Origin: Gemmatimonadota bacterium | Lineage (GTDB): Bacteria > Gemmatimonadota > Gemmatimonadetes > Longimicrobiales > Gaopeijiaceae | DNA: 8,575 nucleotides | Assembly: GCA_018678395.1 (NCBI GenBank) | Contig: JAHHMJ010000685.1 | Coordinates: forward strand, 1 to 8,575 | Reading direction: 5' to 3' | In this document: positions 1 through 6,213 of the stretch, in pieces | Layout: the number at the start of each line of letters is the position of its first letter | Position numbering within the stretch: position 1 is the first letter of the stretch | Notes under the pieces: generated by a model | Told to the model about the DNA's origin: nothing | Seen by the model: the letters and a program-made list of their open reading frames with translations, nothing else | Database searches by the model: none | Made by a program: the position numbers and the translations under genes

Positions 1-220
1 GATCGCGGCCCGCCACCGCTCGTGGATCGTGACCGAGAAGGACGCCGTGAAGCTGGCCGAACACGCCGACCTGCTGTCGGATGTGCGCATTCGAGTGCTG
101 GGACTCCGGCTCGTGTGGGAGCACGGCCTCGACGGGGTCGACCGGGCATTGGAGGTGCTGTGCGCCGGGGGGGTCGACCCGGCGCCGGACTCCGACGCCG
201 GCGCGGAGGCCGCCCCGTGA
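1..220 (+). CDS. lpxK: LpxK, tetraacyldisaccharide 4'-kinase, C-terminal fragment
   Basis: This is the last 72 or so residues of an ORF open to the left edge of the window; the start is outside. LpxK phosphorylates the 4' position of the tetraacyldisaccharide-1-phosphate precursor in lipid A synthesis at the inner face of the cytoplasmic membrane. The fragment carries the stretch WIVTEKDAVKL near its beginning, which matches the conserved (I/V)TEKDAVKL block near the C-terminus of the family. It is followed by a short alpha/beta tail and an Ala/Asp/Pro-rich end that looks unconserved. The P-loop and catalytic residues are not in view. The stop TGA overlaps the GTG start of rlmH as GTGA, so the two are probably translationally coupled. 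The identification rests on one motif plus position, so it is good but not certain. Confidence 0.82.
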   Translation, partial: IAARHRSWIVTEKDAVKLAEHADLLSDVRIRVLGLRLVWEHGLDGVDRALEVLCAGGVDPAPDSDAGAEAAP

Positions 221-690
221 AGGTCCTGCTGCTGGTCGTCGGGCGTGTGCGGGGCGAGCTCGCGGATGCCGTCGCCACCTACGAGGGTCGCGCGCGACAC
301 TACTGGAAGTTCGAGTGCGTCGAGGTCGGCGCCGGGGCGGGGGGGAGCGAAGACCCCACCGCGGTGATGGCGGCCGAGGCCGAGCGTCTGCGTGCCCGGA
401 TCCCCTCCGGCGCCGAGGTCGTCGCCATCACCCGCGAGGGCCGTCCCTGGTCGTCCCGCAAGCTGGCGGACTGGCTCGGAGAACGCGCCCTGCACGGGCT
501 GGGAGACGTGGCGTTCGTGATCGGCGGCGCACACGGGATCGATCCCGAGCTGCTGCGTTCCGCCTCGCGGCGGCTGTCTCTCTCGGCCATGACGTTCCCC
601 CACGAGATGGCCCGCCTCATGTTCGCCGAGCAGCTCTACCGAGCCGGCACGATCCTGCGCGGGGAGCCCTATCACAAGGGGCGGGATTGA
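217..690 (+). CDS. rlmH: RlmH, 23S rRNA pseudouridine-1915 N3-methyltransferase
   Basis: RlmH is a SPOUT-class (trefoil-knot) enzyme that uses S-adenosylmethionine to methylate N3 of pseudouridine 1915 in helix 69 of 23S rRNA, acting on the assembled 70S ribosome. The GTG start gives 157 aa, close to the 155 aa of the E. coli enzyme, and begins with the expected beta strand (MKVLLLVVGRVRG). The SAM-binding knot is visible: VIGGAHGID at residues 101-109, then the signature LSAMTFPHEMARLMFAEQLY at about 122-141, and the C-terminal PYHKG at 151-155. An in-frame extension reaches position 22 but lies inside lpxK and is not homologous, so GTG 217 is preferred. The start overlaps the lpxK stop by four bases. 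Nothing looks damaged. Confidence 0.95.
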   Translation: MKVLLLVVGRVRGELADAVATYEGRARHYWKFECVEVGAGAGGSEDPTAVMAAEAERLRARIPSGAEVVAITREGRPWSSRKLADWLGERALHGLGDVAFVIGGAHGIDPELLRSASRRLSLSAMTFPHEMARLMFAEQLYRAGTILRGEPYHKGRD

Positions 691-706
691 CGCACCTTGC
701 GCTTCG

Positions 707-726
707 GGGACCTTTCACGGGGTCCC
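707..726 (+). other. Small inverted repeat in the rlmH-bshC gap
   Basis: GGGACC (707-712) and GGTCCC (721-726) form a perfect 6-bp stem with an 8-base loop; two further G-T wobble pairs could extend it inward. It sits 16 bases past the rlmH stop. The second arm runs into the palindrome CCCATGGG (724-731), then a TTTT run (732-735). This could be a weak terminator or attenuator or an mRNA-processing hairpin, but the T-run is short and displaced, and a 6-bp GC-rich stem is not rare in DNA this GC-rich. No function is claimed. Confidence 0.3.
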
Positions 727-766
727 ATGGGTTTTCCACCCCCGACCCCTTCCCGTTCCCGAAGCC

Positions 767-770
767 GGAG
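767..770 (+). promoter_or_regulatory. Shine-Dalgarno for bshC (decides the start)
   Basis: GGAG lies 8 bases upstream of the CTG at 779. It is the best-placed ribosome binding site ahead of the conserved N-terminal part of BshC. A second, stronger-looking AAGGAGG at 810-816 encodes Glu-Gly-Gly inside the gene and has no usable start codon at the right distance. Confidence 0.55.
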
Positions 771-778
771 ACAGTCCG

Positions 779-2389
779 CTGAGCCTCGACCTGCGCACCC
801 GCGTTCCCGAAGGAGGCGCTCTCGTTCGCGACCGCCTGGCCGGGGAGGGACAGGCAAGCCGCTTCTTCCCGGCGGACTTCCGCGACCCGGAGGCGTATCG
901 GGCGAAGGCGGCCGAGATCGACGCTCGCCTCACGGGCTCGGCCCGCACGGACTGGCTGGATGCCGTGTCGGCTCCCGGTGCCCGGGCACAGGCGCGGCTC
1001 GAGGCGCTGCGCGAGGGTCGAGGCTACGTCGTCACGACCGGGCAGCAGCCGGCGCTCTTCGGGGGGCCGCTCTACTCTTTGTACAAGGCGGTGACGGCCG
1101 CCGTCCTAGCCGAGCGCCTGGAGGCCCTCGTCGGTGCCCCGGTAGCGCCGCTCTTCTGGACCGCGTCCGAAGACCACGACTGGGACGAGGCCGACCACAC
1201 CTACCTGGTCGGGGTCGACAACGAGCTCCATCGCATCGCGCTCCCCGAGGTCGACGGTTCCGGCTCGGCGCCGCTCCACCGGCTGCCGATCGGGCCGAGC
1301 GTGGAGGCCTGTCTCGAGCAGGTCGCCCAACACGTGCCACCCACCGACTTCGCGCCGCCGCTGCTCGAGCTGCTCCGGGAGGCGTACTCGGCTTCGGCGA
1401 CGCTGCCCGGGGCGTTCGAGCAGGTGATGGCGGCGATGCTGGAGCCGCTCGGCGTCCTGTTCGTGCAAGCCCACGCACCGGCGCTCAAGCGCCTGTCGGG
1501 TCCGGTTCTGATGCACGAGTTGGAGCATTCGGAGGCCCATGAAGAGGCCCTGGCCGAGCGCGTGGCCGAACTTCAGGCCGCGGGCTACAAGGATCAGGTC
1601 CACATCCTCGAGGGCGGCGTGAACCTCTTCCTCGAGGGCCCCGCGGGCCGGGAGCGGGTCTATCGCGACGAGGCGGGGGTCCACCTCCGGCATTCCGAGG
1701 CGGCCTTCACGCTCGACGAGGTCCGGGCGTGCTACGAAGACGATCCCTCGGTCCTGAGTCCGAACGTGCTGTTGCGACCCGTCGTCGAGAGCGCGGTCTT
1801 CCCCACGCTGGCCTACATCGCGGGACCGTCGGAGCAGGCGTACTTCGCCGAGATGGAGCCGCTCTTCGCGGCGCACGGGATCGGCATGCCGGTCATCATG
1901 CCGCGGCTGGGCGCGACCGTCGTGGAGAGCAAGATCGGGAAGGTGCTCGACAAGTTCGACCTGGACATCTCCGACCTGCATCGGCCGTTCCACGAGATCG
2001 CCGGGGATCGAGCCCGGGACGAGGTGCCGGACGCCGTTCGGCAGGCACTCGGGGAGTTGCAGGGCACCGTGGCGCGGGGTGTCTCGACCCTGACGAAGGC
2101 GGCTCGCGAGATCGATCCGACGCTCAAGGGCCCGATCCAGCACGTACGCAGCGTCGCCTTCGATGCGATCGGCGACGTGGAGAGGAAGATCCTCCAGGCG
2201 GTGAAGCGCGAGAACGAGATCAGCCTGCAGCAGATCGAGAAGGCACACCTGCACCTGTTCCCGGACACGCGACCGCAGGAGCGGGTCTTCAACCCGTTCT
2301 ACTACCTGGTGCGCTACGGAGACGACTTCGTGGCCGACGTCGCGGAGTCCTTCGCCGCGGCGTTGCCGTCGCTCGGCAGGGAGGGGTAG
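779..2389 (+). CDS. bshC: BshC, putative cysteine ligase of bacillithiol synthesis
   Basis: BshC catalyses the last step of bacillithiol synthesis, adding cysteine to glucosaminyl-malate in the cytoplasm. The protein shows TGQQPALFGGPLY at residues 87-99, PLFWTASEDHDWDE at about 124-137, and a family-like C-terminus with LFPDTRPQERVFNP followed by a YG-containing segment. The first canonical start in frame, GTG 965, would begin only about 24 residues before TGQQ and give 474 aa. The frame is open upstream and encodes BshC-like sequence (LVRDRLAGEG, FFPADFRDPEAY). There is no ATG, GTG or TTG between rlmH and 965 in this frame. CTG 779, preceded by GGAG, gives 536 aa, matching the roughly 539 aa of B. 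subtilis BshC. Product identity is strong; the start is inferred. It is probably cotranscribed with rlmH. The bshA and bshB genes are not in the window. Confidence 0.9.
   Translation: MSLDLRTRVPEGGALVRDRLAGEGQASRFFPADFRDPEAYRAKAAEIDARLTGSARTDWLDAVSAPGARAQARLEALREGRGYVVTTGQQPALFGGPLYSLYKAVTAAVLAERLEALVGAPVAPLFWTASEDHDWDEADHTYLVGVDNELHRIALPEVDGSGSAPLHRLPIGPSVEACLEQVAQHVPPTDFAPPLLELLREAYSASATLPGAFEQVMAAMLEPLGVLFVQAHAPALKRLSGPVLMHELEHSEAHEEALAERVAELQAAGYKDQVHILEGGVNLFLEGPAGRERVYRDEAGVHLRHSEAAFTLDEVRACYEDDPSVLSPNVLLRPVVESAVFPTLAYIAGPSEQAYFAEMEPLFAAHGIGMPVIMPRLGATVVESKIGKVLDKFDLDISDLHRPFHEIAGDRARDEVPDAVRQALGELQGTVARGVSTLTKAAREIDPTLKGPIQHVRSVAFDAIGDVERKILQAVKRENEISLQQIEKAHLHLFPDTRPQERVFNPFYYLVRYGDDFVADVAESFAAALPSLGREG
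2378..2386 (+). promoter_or_regulatory. Shine-Dalgarno for the small membrane protein gene
   Basis: AGGGAGGGG overlaps the last codons of bshC and ends 11 bases before ATG 2398. The spacing is slightly long; an in-frame ATG at 2407 is still further away. It supports translation of the small ORF and its coupling to bshC. Confidence 0.5.
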
Positions 2390-2397
2390 GTTTCCGC

Positions 2398-2709
2398 ATG
2401 GTTCTCATGATCGTGCTGGTCGTCCTCATGATCCCGATTCTGGCGATCGTGCTCGACTCGCAGCTCGGACGGGCTCTGGCGTCCCGTCTCGAGCAGCGCG
2501 GGTTGGGCGAGGGCGAGACGCACATGGCCGAGCGCATGGTGTTCCTCGAGGGCGAAGTCGATCGGCTCGCCACCGAGTTGTCGCGACTGGACGAGGAGAG
2601 CCGCTTCATGACGCGGCTCCTCAGCGAGCGCACGGGCACCGAGTCCCCGCCGCGAGCTCTGCCCGAGGCCGACGCCCCGGGGCGCGACGCGGGTGGCGAG
2701 ACCGGCTGA
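2398..2709 (+). CDS. Unrecognised small protein: one membrane segment plus coiled coil
   Basis: I do not recognise this 103-aa protein. Residues 1-19 are almost entirely hydrophobic (Met, Val, Leu, Ile, Ala) with no positively charged start and no lipobox, so they look like a single N-terminal membrane anchor. After a short linker, residues about 43-77 are rich in Glu, Arg and Leu with heptad-like spacing, suggesting a coiled coil. Residues 80-103 form a Pro/Asp/Gly-rich, probably disordered tail. The layout (anchor plus coiled coil) recalls small PspB-like or divisome-type proteins, but there is no sequence match I can claim. ATG 2398 lies 8 bases past bshC, and the 3' end overlaps murJ by 17 bases. 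Being locked between two real genes, with a purine-rich site upstream, argues that it is translated. A role with MurJ or at the envelope is only a guess from position. Confidence 0.75.
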   Translation: MVLMIVLVVLMIPILAIVLDSQLGRALASRLEQRGLGEGETHMAERMVFLEGEVDRLATELSRLDEESRFMTRLLSERTGTESPPRALPEADAPGRDAGGETG

Positions 2710-4327
2710 GGCGAGGGGCTCCGCCTCCGGCGCCTGGTGGGTGGGCGTCGGGATCTTCCTGAGCCGGATCTCAGGCCTGGTGCGCGAGATCGTCTTCGCG
2801 CGCTTCTTCGGCACATCCGCGGTCGCCGACGTGTGGCGGGCGCTGCTGCGGGTGCCGAACGTCATCCAGAACCTGCTCGGCGAGGGGACGCTCAGCGCGT
2901 CGTTCATCCCGATCTACGCCGAATTCCTGGAGGACGGCCGCGAGGAGGACGCCGGGCGCTTCGCCGGTGCGATCCTCGGCCTCGTCATGGTGGCGGCGTT
3001 CTCGACGGCGCTGGTCGGGATCCTGCTGGCCCCCTGGCTGGTCCCGCTGCTCTTCCCGCGCTGGACGCCCGCACAGGTCGCGATCGGGATCGACGTACTG
3101 CGCATCCTGTTCATCATGACGGCGACCCTGTCGGTGTCGGCGTGGGCGCTGGGCGTGCTGAACAGCCACCGGCGCTTCCTCGTCTCGTACGCGGCACCGG
3201 TGGCGTGGAACGTCGGCCTGATCGGGGCCATCGGTGTCTTCGGGGGGCTGCTGGGATGGGAGCTCGACGCGCTGGTCGTCGCCCTCTCGTGGGGAGGGGT
3301 GGTCGGCGGACTGCTCCAGCTCGGGGTCCAGTTGCCGTGGCTGCTTCCGCTGCTGCGCGGCTTCCGGCTGTCGCTCGATCGCCGGGTGGAGGGGGTGGCC
3401 GACGCGATCCGGGCGTTCGGGCCCGTCGTGGCTGCCCGTGGGGTCGTGAACCTCAGCAGCCTGGTCGACGTGGTCCTCGCGGGACTGCTCGCGGTCGGAG
3501 CGCTGTCGGTGCTGGGCTACGCGCAGATCCTCTACCTCTTCCCGATCTCGCTCTTCGGGATGTCCGTGGCGGCCGCTGAGCTCCCCGAGATGTCCCGGCA
3601 ACGGCGCGAGGCGACCGAAGCCCTGGCGGACCGCGTCCGGACGGCCCTCGACCGCCTCGCCTTCGTGCTCGTGCCCACGACGCTCGCCTTCCTGACGCTC
3701 GGCGACACCTTCGTGGCCGCGCTCTTCCAGGGTGGGCGGTTCGGTCCCGAAGGAACGGCGGCGACGTACGCCGTTCTCGCCGGCTACTCCCTGGGGCTGC
3801 CCGCGTCGGCGGCTTCGCGCACGCTGTCGTCGTCGTTCTACGCGCTCCGCGACACGCGGACTCCCGCGCTGATCGCGGGATGGCGCGTGCTGGTGTCGAT
3901 CGTGGTCGGCGCCTCGCTCATGTTCCCGTTCGACCAGTTCTCCGTCGGTTCCGGTGAGGGCGCTCTGCGGCTGGGGGCCGTGGGGCTCGCTCTCGGCGCG
4001 GCCGTCGGCTCATGGCTCGAATACGGGCTGCTGCGTCGCAGGCTGGGCGAGCGGATCGGACCCCACGCCCCGGAGACGGGACGCCGTCTGCGGCGCTGGG
4101 TGGCGGGTTTCGCGGCCGTGGCCGTGGGACTCGGTGCCAAGCTCTGGCTGGGATCGCTCGTTCCGGCACACGCCGGGTGGCAGGTGGAGGCACTGGGGGC
4201 CGACAGCAAGGGACTCGCGATCCTGCTCGCGGTCGGAACGGGGGGGAGCTTCGGGGTAGCATACCTCGCCTTCTGCCACCTGCTCGGCGTCGGGATCCCG
4301 CTGCGTTCGGTTCTGCGGCGGCGCTGA
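2693..4327 (+). CDS. murJ: MurJ (MviN), lipid II flippase
   Basis: MurJ moves lipid II across the cytoplasmic membrane for peptidoglycan synthesis. The 544-aa protein has many hydrophobic segments across its length, as expected for a 14-helix MOP-superfamily transporter (E. coli MurJ is 511 aa). The N-terminal family block is clear: SRISGLVRE (24-32), ARFFG (36-40), AD at 45-46, VPNVIQNLLGEGTLSASFIP (54-73). Aligned by eye with E. coli, Arg18, Arg24, Asp39 and Glu57 are kept as Arg25, Arg31, Asp46 and Glu64, while Arg52 corresponds to Gln59. Later conserved-looking parts include SSFYALRDTRTP (380-391). GTG 2693 is chosen because it places SR near residue 25 (17-18 in E. coli) and couples to the previous gene; GTG 2741 would leave almost no N-terminal part of helix 1. 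The C-terminus ends in an Arg-rich cytoplasmic tail. Confidence 0.95.
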   Translation: MARPAEARGSASGAWWVGVGIFLSRISGLVREIVFARFFGTSAVADVWRALLRVPNVIQNLLGEGTLSASFIPIYAEFLEDGREEDAGRFAGAILGLVMVAAFSTALVGILLAPWLVPLLFPRWTPAQVAIGIDVLRILFIMTATLSVSAWALGVLNSHRRFLVSYAAPVAWNVGLIGAIGVFGGLLGWELDALVVALSWGGVVGGLLQLGVQLPWLLPLLRGFRLSLDRRVEGVADAIRAFGPVVAARGVVNLSSLVDVVLAGLLAVGALSVLGYAQILYLFPISLFGMSVAAAELPEMSRQRREATEALADRVRTALDRLAFVLVPTTLAFLTLGDTFVAALFQGGRFGPEGTAATYAVLAGYSLGLPASAASRTLSSSFYALRDTRTPALIAGWRVLVSIVVGASLMFPFDQFSVGSGEGALRLGAVGLALGAAVGSWLEYGLLRRRLGERIGPHAPETGRRLRRWVAGFAAVAVGLGAKLWLGSLVPAHAGWQVEALGADSKGLAILLAVGTGGSFGVAYLAFCHLLGVGIPLRSVLRRR

Positions 4328-4348
4328 GCGCTCTCACCCCGCGGACCG

Positions 4349-6190
4349 TTGTCCAGGACCTCCGTCGAAGACCGGCTCTCGTCGCTCTCGCGGCGTCCGG
4401 GTGTCTATCTGTTCAAGGACGCCCGCGGCGAGGTGATCTACGTCGGCAAGGCCAAGCGGCTGCGCGACCGCGTCCGGAGCTATTTCCGCTCCGACCGTCA
4501 GCACTCCATCAAGACGCGCGAGCTGGTGCGGCGCATCGACGACCTCGAGACGCTGGTGGTCGGCAGTGAAGCCGAGGCGCTGATCCTCGAGGCGAATCTG
4601 ATCAAGGAGCACAAGCCGCGCTTCAACCTCCAGCTGCGCGACGACAAGCGGTATCCCTACATCAAGGTCACCCTCGACGAGGCCTTCCCGCGGGTCTACG
4701 TGACGCGTCGGGTACGCAACGACGGCGGTCGCTACTTCGGACCCTACACGTCCGTCGGGAGCATGCGGCAGGCGCTGGAGGTGGTGAAGCGGCTCTACAC
4801 CGTCCGCTCCTGCCGCTACGACCTGCCACGCGAGTCCCCCGAGCGCCCCTGCCTGGACTACCACATCGGGCGCTGCAAGGCGCCGTGCGTGGGCCTCCAG
4901 AGCGAGGACGATTATCGGGGCATGATCGAAGAGATCCTGGCGATTCTCGGCGGCGACACCGAGGAGCTGCGCCGGGACGTCGAAGGCCGCATGCAGAACG
5001 CCGCGGAATCGCTGGACTTCGAGGAGGCGGCGCGGTTTCGCGACGTCATCCGGGGGCTCGACTCCCTGTCGCGAGAGCAGCGCGTTCAGCGCGTGGGTGG
5101 CGGAAGCCAGGACGTACTGGCGGTCGCGAGGGATGGCGATCTGGCCGTGGGGGTCGTCATGAAGATCCGGGACGGGGTCCTGCTGGGACGGGACGCGCTG
5201 CGCTTCACCGAGATCCAGGAGGCGTCCGACGATGCGCTGCTGTCGGCCTTCGCCTCCCGCTTCTACCTGGGGCGGGGCGACCAGGGCTACCGCGAGCTGC
5301 CGCGCGAGGTGGTGTTCGCCCAGGACTTCGAGGACCGCGAGACGCTGGAGACCGTCCTGACGGAAGCCGCCGGACGGCGCGTGGCGACGCTCGTGCCGCA
5401 GCGCGGGGACAAGCGACGTCTGGTCGAACTGGCCGGAACGAACGCCCGCCACGCGCTCGAGGACCGGGTCGCCGGGCTCGCCTATGCGGTCGATCGCGCC
5501 GACGAGACGCTCTTCGACCTGCAGGAGAAGCTCGACCTCAAGGTGGTGCCCCGGCTCATGGTGTGCTTCGACATCTCGCACACGCAGGGCAGCGAGACCG
5601 TGGGCAGTGCCGTCGTCTTCGAGAACGGGGAGCCGAAGAAGTCCGACTACCGGCACATGCGGATCCAGGGCGACTGGGGCAACGACGACTACGCGTCGAT
5701 GCACGAGGCCGTCACCCGCTGGTTCCGACGCCGCCGCGACGAGGACCGCCCGATCCCGGACTTCTGCCTGATCGATGGGGGCAAGGGGCAGTTGGGGGCG
5801 GCGCGGCAGGCGCTCGAGGGCCTCGGCATGGGCGACGTCCAGTTGGGCGCCCTCGCGAAGCGCGAGGAAGAGGTCTTCCTCCCCGGCGGTGCCGATCCCG
5901 TCCGTCTCGAGCGTCGCGACCGCGCCCTCCACGTCCTGCAGCGGATTCGCAACGAGGCGCACCGCTTCGCCGTGTCGTACAATCGCAAGCTGCGACGCAA
6001 GCGCACGATCCGCAGCGAACTGGCCGAGATTCCCGGGATCGGACAGGGGCGGCAGCAGGCGCTGTTGACTCGTTTCGGGTCGGTCCGGGACATCCGGGCC
6101 GCCTCGGTTCGGGAGATCGCCCGGGTCCCGGGCTTCAGCGAAACGCTGGCCACCCGTGTTCTCACCTACCTGGGCAAGGGGCCCGCATGA
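4349..6190 (+). CDS. uvrC: UvrC, excinuclease ABC subunit C
   Basis: UvrC makes both incisions around bulky DNA lesions in the UvrABC nucleotide excision repair complex. The 613-aa protein is complete (E. coli 610). Domains in order: GIY-YIG nuclease (GVY 18-20, YVG 31-33, about 14-92) for the 3' cut; a four-Cys region (Cys155, 168, 176, 180); a UVR helical hairpin that binds UvrB (about 206-240); an RNase H-like nuclease for the 5' cut with Asp408 (CFDISH), Asp447 (DDYASM), Asp476 (LIDGGKGQ) and His538, the equivalents of E. coli Asp399, Asp438, Asp466 and His538; and C-terminal helix-hairpin-helix repeats (about 557-610). The frame continues from murJ, whose stop is at 4325-4327, so the start must lie after it; TTG 4349 is the only standard start that keeps the N-terminus. 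I see no good Shine-Dalgarno, and the gap to murJ is 21 bases. Confidence 0.96.
   Translation: MSRTSVEDRLSSLSRRPGVYLFKDARGEVIYVGKAKRLRDRVRSYFRSDRQHSIKTRELVRRIDDLETLVVGSEAEALILEANLIKEHKPRFNLQLRDDKRYPYIKVTLDEAFPRVYVTRRVRNDGGRYFGPYTSVGSMRQALEVVKRLYTVRSCRYDLPRESPERPCLDYHIGRCKAPCVGLQSEDDYRGMIEEILAILGGDTEELRRDVEGRMQNAAESLDFEEAARFRDVIRGLDSLSREQRVQRVGGGSQDVLAVARDGDLAVGVVMKIRDGVLLGRDALRFTEIQEASDDALLSAFASRFYLGRGDQGYRELPREVVFAQDFEDRETLETVLTEAAGRRVATLVPQRGDKRRLVELAGTNARHALEDRVAGLAYAVDRADETLFDLQEKLDLKVVPRLMVCFDISHTQGSETVGSAVVFENGEPKKSDYRHMRIQGDWGNDDYASMHEAVTRWFRRRRDEDRPIPDFCLIDGGKGQLGAARQALEGLGMGDVQLGALAKREEEVFLPGGADPVRLERRDRALHVLQRIRNEAHRFAVSYNRKLRRKRTIRSELAEIPGIGQGRQQALLTRFGSVRDIRAASVREIARVPGFSETLATRVLTYLGKGPA
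6176..6181 (+). promoter_or_regulatory. Shine-Dalgarno placed for the mini-ORF at 6187
   Basis: AAGGGG lies 5 bases before ATG 6187, inside the end of uvrC. No purine-rich site is found at the usual distance before the gltX start (GTG 6210), where the upstream bases are pyrimidine-rich. The site therefore seems to serve the mini-ORF, with gltX reached by coupling. Confidence 0.4.
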
Positions 6191-6213
6191 ACCTCCACAT
6201 CACCGTCTCGTGA
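6187..6213 (+). CDS. Eight-codon mini-ORF bridging uvrC and gltX
   Basis: ATG 6187 overlaps the uvrC stop as ATGA, and the reading frame encodes MNLHITVS before stopping at TGA 6211-6213, which overlaps the gltX GTG start as GTGA. The tiny frame has AAGGGG 5 bases upstream, whereas gltX has none at the right place. The likely role, by inference, is a translational relay: ribosomes finishing uvrC reinitiate on the mini-ORF and again on gltX. The peptide itself resembles nothing I know. It could be coincidence, since short ATGA-started frames are common, so it is offered with low confidence as a real gene. Confidence 0.35.
   Translation: MNLHITVS

Noticed and set aside
755..812. Ten-base direct repeat GTTCCCGAAG at 755-764 and 803-812
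   Set aside because: Two copies of 10 bases in GC-rich DNA, one inside coding sequence, with no further copies seen; probably chance.
810..816. AAGGAGG as a Shine-Dalgarno for a later bshC start
   Set aside because: No ATG, GTG, TTG or CTG lies at a usable distance in frame (the nearest, CTG 836, is about 19 bases away); the bases encode Glu-Gly-Gly within BshC.
697..1542. A 281-codon plus-strand frame starting at TTG 697
   Set aside because: It overlaps bshC in another frame; its translation is Arg/Gly/Pro-rich low-complexity sequence typical of an out-of-frame reading.
1106..2254. A 382-codon minus-strand open frame opposite bshC
   Set aside because: Same antisense GC artefact; bshC on the plus strand carries clear family motifs.
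4334..5962. A 542-codon open frame on the minus strand opposite uvrC
   Set aside because: It lies antisense to an undoubted uvrC; long antisense frames are routine in DNA this GC-rich, and the translation (His/Val/Asp/Arg-rich) has no family features.
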